Below are positions 63,401 through 64,000 of a stretch of 64,000 bases of DNA, one piece after another. The stretch's first letter is position 1, and each line of letters begins with the position of its first letter. Position numbers and translations under genes: made by a program. Origin of the DNA: a bacterium (GTDB lineage Bacteria > Electryoneota > RPQS01); the NCBI GenBank assembly GCA_023382385.1, contig JAHDVH010000004.1, positions 148,544-212,543 on the forward strand, in the 5' to 3' direction. The notes under the pieces were generated by a model. It was not told where the DNA came from, ran no database searches, and was given only the letters and a program-made list of their open reading frames with translations.

Positions 63401-64000
63401 ACAATCAATACACTGACCCGGGGTCCCTTCAAACACCCCGCCCACATGGCACTGCTGACAGGATGTCTGTACATGTGCACCTGTCAACGGGAAGCTCGTT
63501 GTCTGATGATCAAACCCCATGTCCCACGACTCTGTCGTGTGACACGCCAGACAGGCTGTCGAGATCCCGACCGCTGCGTGATCCGGATCCGTCGTGCCGT
63601 TGTAATCCGCAAGGTGGCAATCAATACACTGACCGGGGGTTCCTTCAAACACCCCGCCCACATGACACTGCTGACAGGATGTCTGAACATGCGCTCCTGT
63701 CAACGGGAAGCTCGTTGTCTGATGATCAAACCCCATGTCCCACGACTCTGTCGTGTGACACGCCAGACAGGCTGTCGAGATCCCGACCGCTGCATGATCC
63801 GGATCCGTCGTGCCGTTGTAATCCGCAAGGTGACAGTCAATACACTGACCCAGGGTCCCTTCAAACACCCCGCCCACATGACACTGCTGACAGGATGTCT
63901 GGACATGTGCACCCGTCAACGGGAACTGCGTGTTGTTATGGTTGAACGTCGAGTTCCAGTTGCTCGTTGTATGGCACTCCAGACAGGCTGTGGACATCTG
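60443..64000 (-). CDS. Giant multihaem cytochrome c with 72-residue repeats (N terminus beyond window)
   Basis: 1184 residues are visible and the frame stays open at base 64000 (the next codon is Gln, continuing a repeat). Fifteen full 72-residue repeats are followed by a 104-residue degenerate end. Each repeat has three CxxCH motifs (types CLACH or CQTCH, CQQCH or CNQCH, CIDCH or CVSCH) and exactly three other His, in F(N/D)H, GAH and PDH, matching one distal ligand per haem. The tail adds CEHCH, CLECH, CTHCH and CYSCH, giving 49 motifs in view. The TxNWxxxFNHxxxxFPLTGAH pattern recalls c3/c7-type repeat cytochromes. Such proteins act as long-range electron conduits in the periplasm or outside the cell. 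The stop overlaps the barrel gene start. Confidence 0.92.
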   Translation of the reverse strand, partial: QMSTACLECHTTSNWNSTFNHNNTQFPLTGAHVQTSCQQCHVGGVFEGTLGQCIDCHLADYNGTTDPDHAAVGISTACLACHTTESWDMGFDHQTTSFPLTGAHVQTSCQQCHVGGVFEGTPGQCIDCHLADYNGTTDPDHAAVGISTACLACHTTESWDMGFDHQTTSFPLTGAHVQTSCQQCHVGGVFEGTPGQCIDCHLSDYNSTTEPDHAAAQFPTTCQTCHSTSNWNSTFNHNNTQFPLTGAHIQTSCQQCHVGGVFEGTPGQCIDCHLADYNGTTDPDHAAAQMSTACLECHTTSNWNSTFNHNNTQFPLTGAHVQTSCQQCHVGGVFEGTPGQCIDCHLADYNGTTDPDHAAVGISTACLACHTTETWDMGFDHQTTNFPLTGAHVQTSCQQCHVGGVFEGTLGQCIDCHLADYNGTTDPDHAAVGISTACLACHTTETWDMGFDHQTTSFPLTGAHVQTSCQQCHVGGVFEGTPGQCIDCHLSDYNSTTDPDHAAVGISTACLACHTTESWDMGFDHQTTNFPLTGAHVQTSCQQCHVGGVFEGTLGQCIDCHLADYNGTTDPDHEAAQMSTACLECHTTSNWNSTFNHNNTQFPLTGAHVQTSCQQCHVGGVFEGTPGQCIDCHLADYNGTTDPDHEAVGISTACLACHTTESWDMGFDHQTTSFPLTGAHVQTSCQQCHVGGVFEGTPGQCIDCHLSDYNSTTDPDHEAAQMSTACLECHTTSNWNSTFNHNNTQFPLTGAHITASCNQCHASGQYDGLPTTCVSCHLADYNSTSEPDHEAAQFPTTCQTCHTTSNWDATFNHNNTQFPLTGAHITASCNQCHASGQYDGLPTTCVSCHLADYNGTTEPDHEAAQFPTSCQTCHTTSNWDATFNHNNTQFPLTGAHISASCNQCHASGQYDGLPTTCVSCHLADYNGTTEPDHEAAQFPTTCQTCHTTSNWDATFNHNNTQFPLTGAHISASCNQCHASGQYDGLPTTCVSCHLADYNGTTEPDHEAAQFPTTCQTCHTTSNWDATFNHNNTQFPLTGAHLQANCNQCHSGGVYDGLTTFCFDCHLADYNSSASPDHEADRYPTNCEHCHSTSNWSSTFNHAPLFPINSGAHRSVWDTCLECHRTPGDFSMFSCTHCHEHRRSEADSEHRDVNGYVWESSACYSCHPNGRHEPSPPRNPGLRRLN
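60758..63997 (-). repeat. Fifteen tandem 216-bp coding repeats
   Basis: Direct repeats of 216 bp, all in frame, encode the haem modules of the giant cytochrome. Units nearest the right edge are nearly identical in DNA; the four or five nearest the stop belong to a second sequence class (NQCHASGQYDGLPTTC). Subtypes alternate in the rightmost ten units (SNWNSTFNHNNTQ versus ESWDMGFDHQTT). The array continues past the window edge. This is not a CRISPR array: there are no spacers and the frame is kept throughout. Confidence 0.95.

Noticed and set aside
60806..63945. Long plus-strand and alternative-frame open frames across the repeat array
   Set aside because: They are shadows of the repeated cytochrome sequence: they recur every 216 bp, have no ribosome-binding sites and give Arg/Cys-rich low-complexity products.
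60758..63997. Regular 216-bp spacing that could be mistaken for a CRISPR array or a satellite repeat
   Set aside because: The units are contiguous, keep one minus-strand reading frame and encode CxxCH modules; there are no unique spacers.

Overview
This 64 kb window looks like a piece of a moderate-GC, Gram-negative bacterial chromosome. Outer-membrane barrels, TolC-type channels, lipoprotein signals and many c-type cytochromes support this. The long secreted starch enzymes with C-terminal FN3-like ends, next to multihaem cytochromes, suggest a member of the FCB superphylum or a related candidate phylum. That placement is an inference; no rRNA, tRNA or other taxonomic marker is present.

Layout. 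(1) 1-19.8 kb is an alpha-glucan (starch/maltodextrin) region made of two convergent operons that meet at a bidirectional terminator near 11.25 kb. The plus-strand operon encodes a Mal-type ABC importer (ATPase cut by the left edge), a secreted GH57 enzyme, a second GH57-like giant enzyme and a secreted carbohydrate-binding protein. The minus-strand operon encodes a GH31 alpha-glucosidase, a sodium:solute symporter, a third GH57-like enzyme with a CBM25-like module, and a GH13 lipoprotein. (2) 19.9-26.5 kb is a six-gene minus-strand RND efflux operon that ends in a PII-like protein, a DUF2892 protein and an ArsR-family regulator. 26.9-31.2 kb is a second, divergent two-gene RND system. (3) 31.2-53.7 kb is a nitrate-respiration island organised around a divergent promoter region at about 38.1-38.35 kb. 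Leftward lie mobA, a moaC-moaB fusion, moeA, a TauE/SafE permease, an Rrf2 regulator, a pentahaem cytochrome and a Cyc2-like cytochrome-porin. Rightward lie a second Rrf2 regulator, moaA, a MOSC protein, a dihaem cytochrome c, narG, narH, narJ, a NarI-Rieske fusion, a b6-type cytochrome b, a monohaem cytochrome c, two NarK transporters and the Ric iron-sulfur repair protein. (4) 53.8-58.6 kb is an arsenic-type cluster: ArsR, ACR3, an ArsP-like permease, an eight-cysteine small membrane protein, a CcdA-like protein and a cytidylate-kinase-like protein. (5) 58.8-64 kb holds a giant multihaem cytochrome with at least 49 CxxCH motifs in 216-bp tandem repeats, open at the right edge, translationally coupled to an outer-membrane barrel candidate.

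How it fits together. The cell appears to import and degrade starch-like glucans as electron donor and to respire nitrate with a NarGHI whose cytochrome b subunit is fused to a Rieske protein and followed by a bc-type cytochrome b. This is a candidate hybrid quinol-oxidising complex that could send electrons both inward to nitrate and outward to c-type cytochromes. Two separate outer-membrane electron-transfer candidates (the Cyc2-like porin with its pentahaem partner, and the giant cytochrome with its barrel) suggest extracellular electron exchange. The NarI-Rieske/cytochrome b module and the giant repeat cytochrome are the two most unusual systems here.
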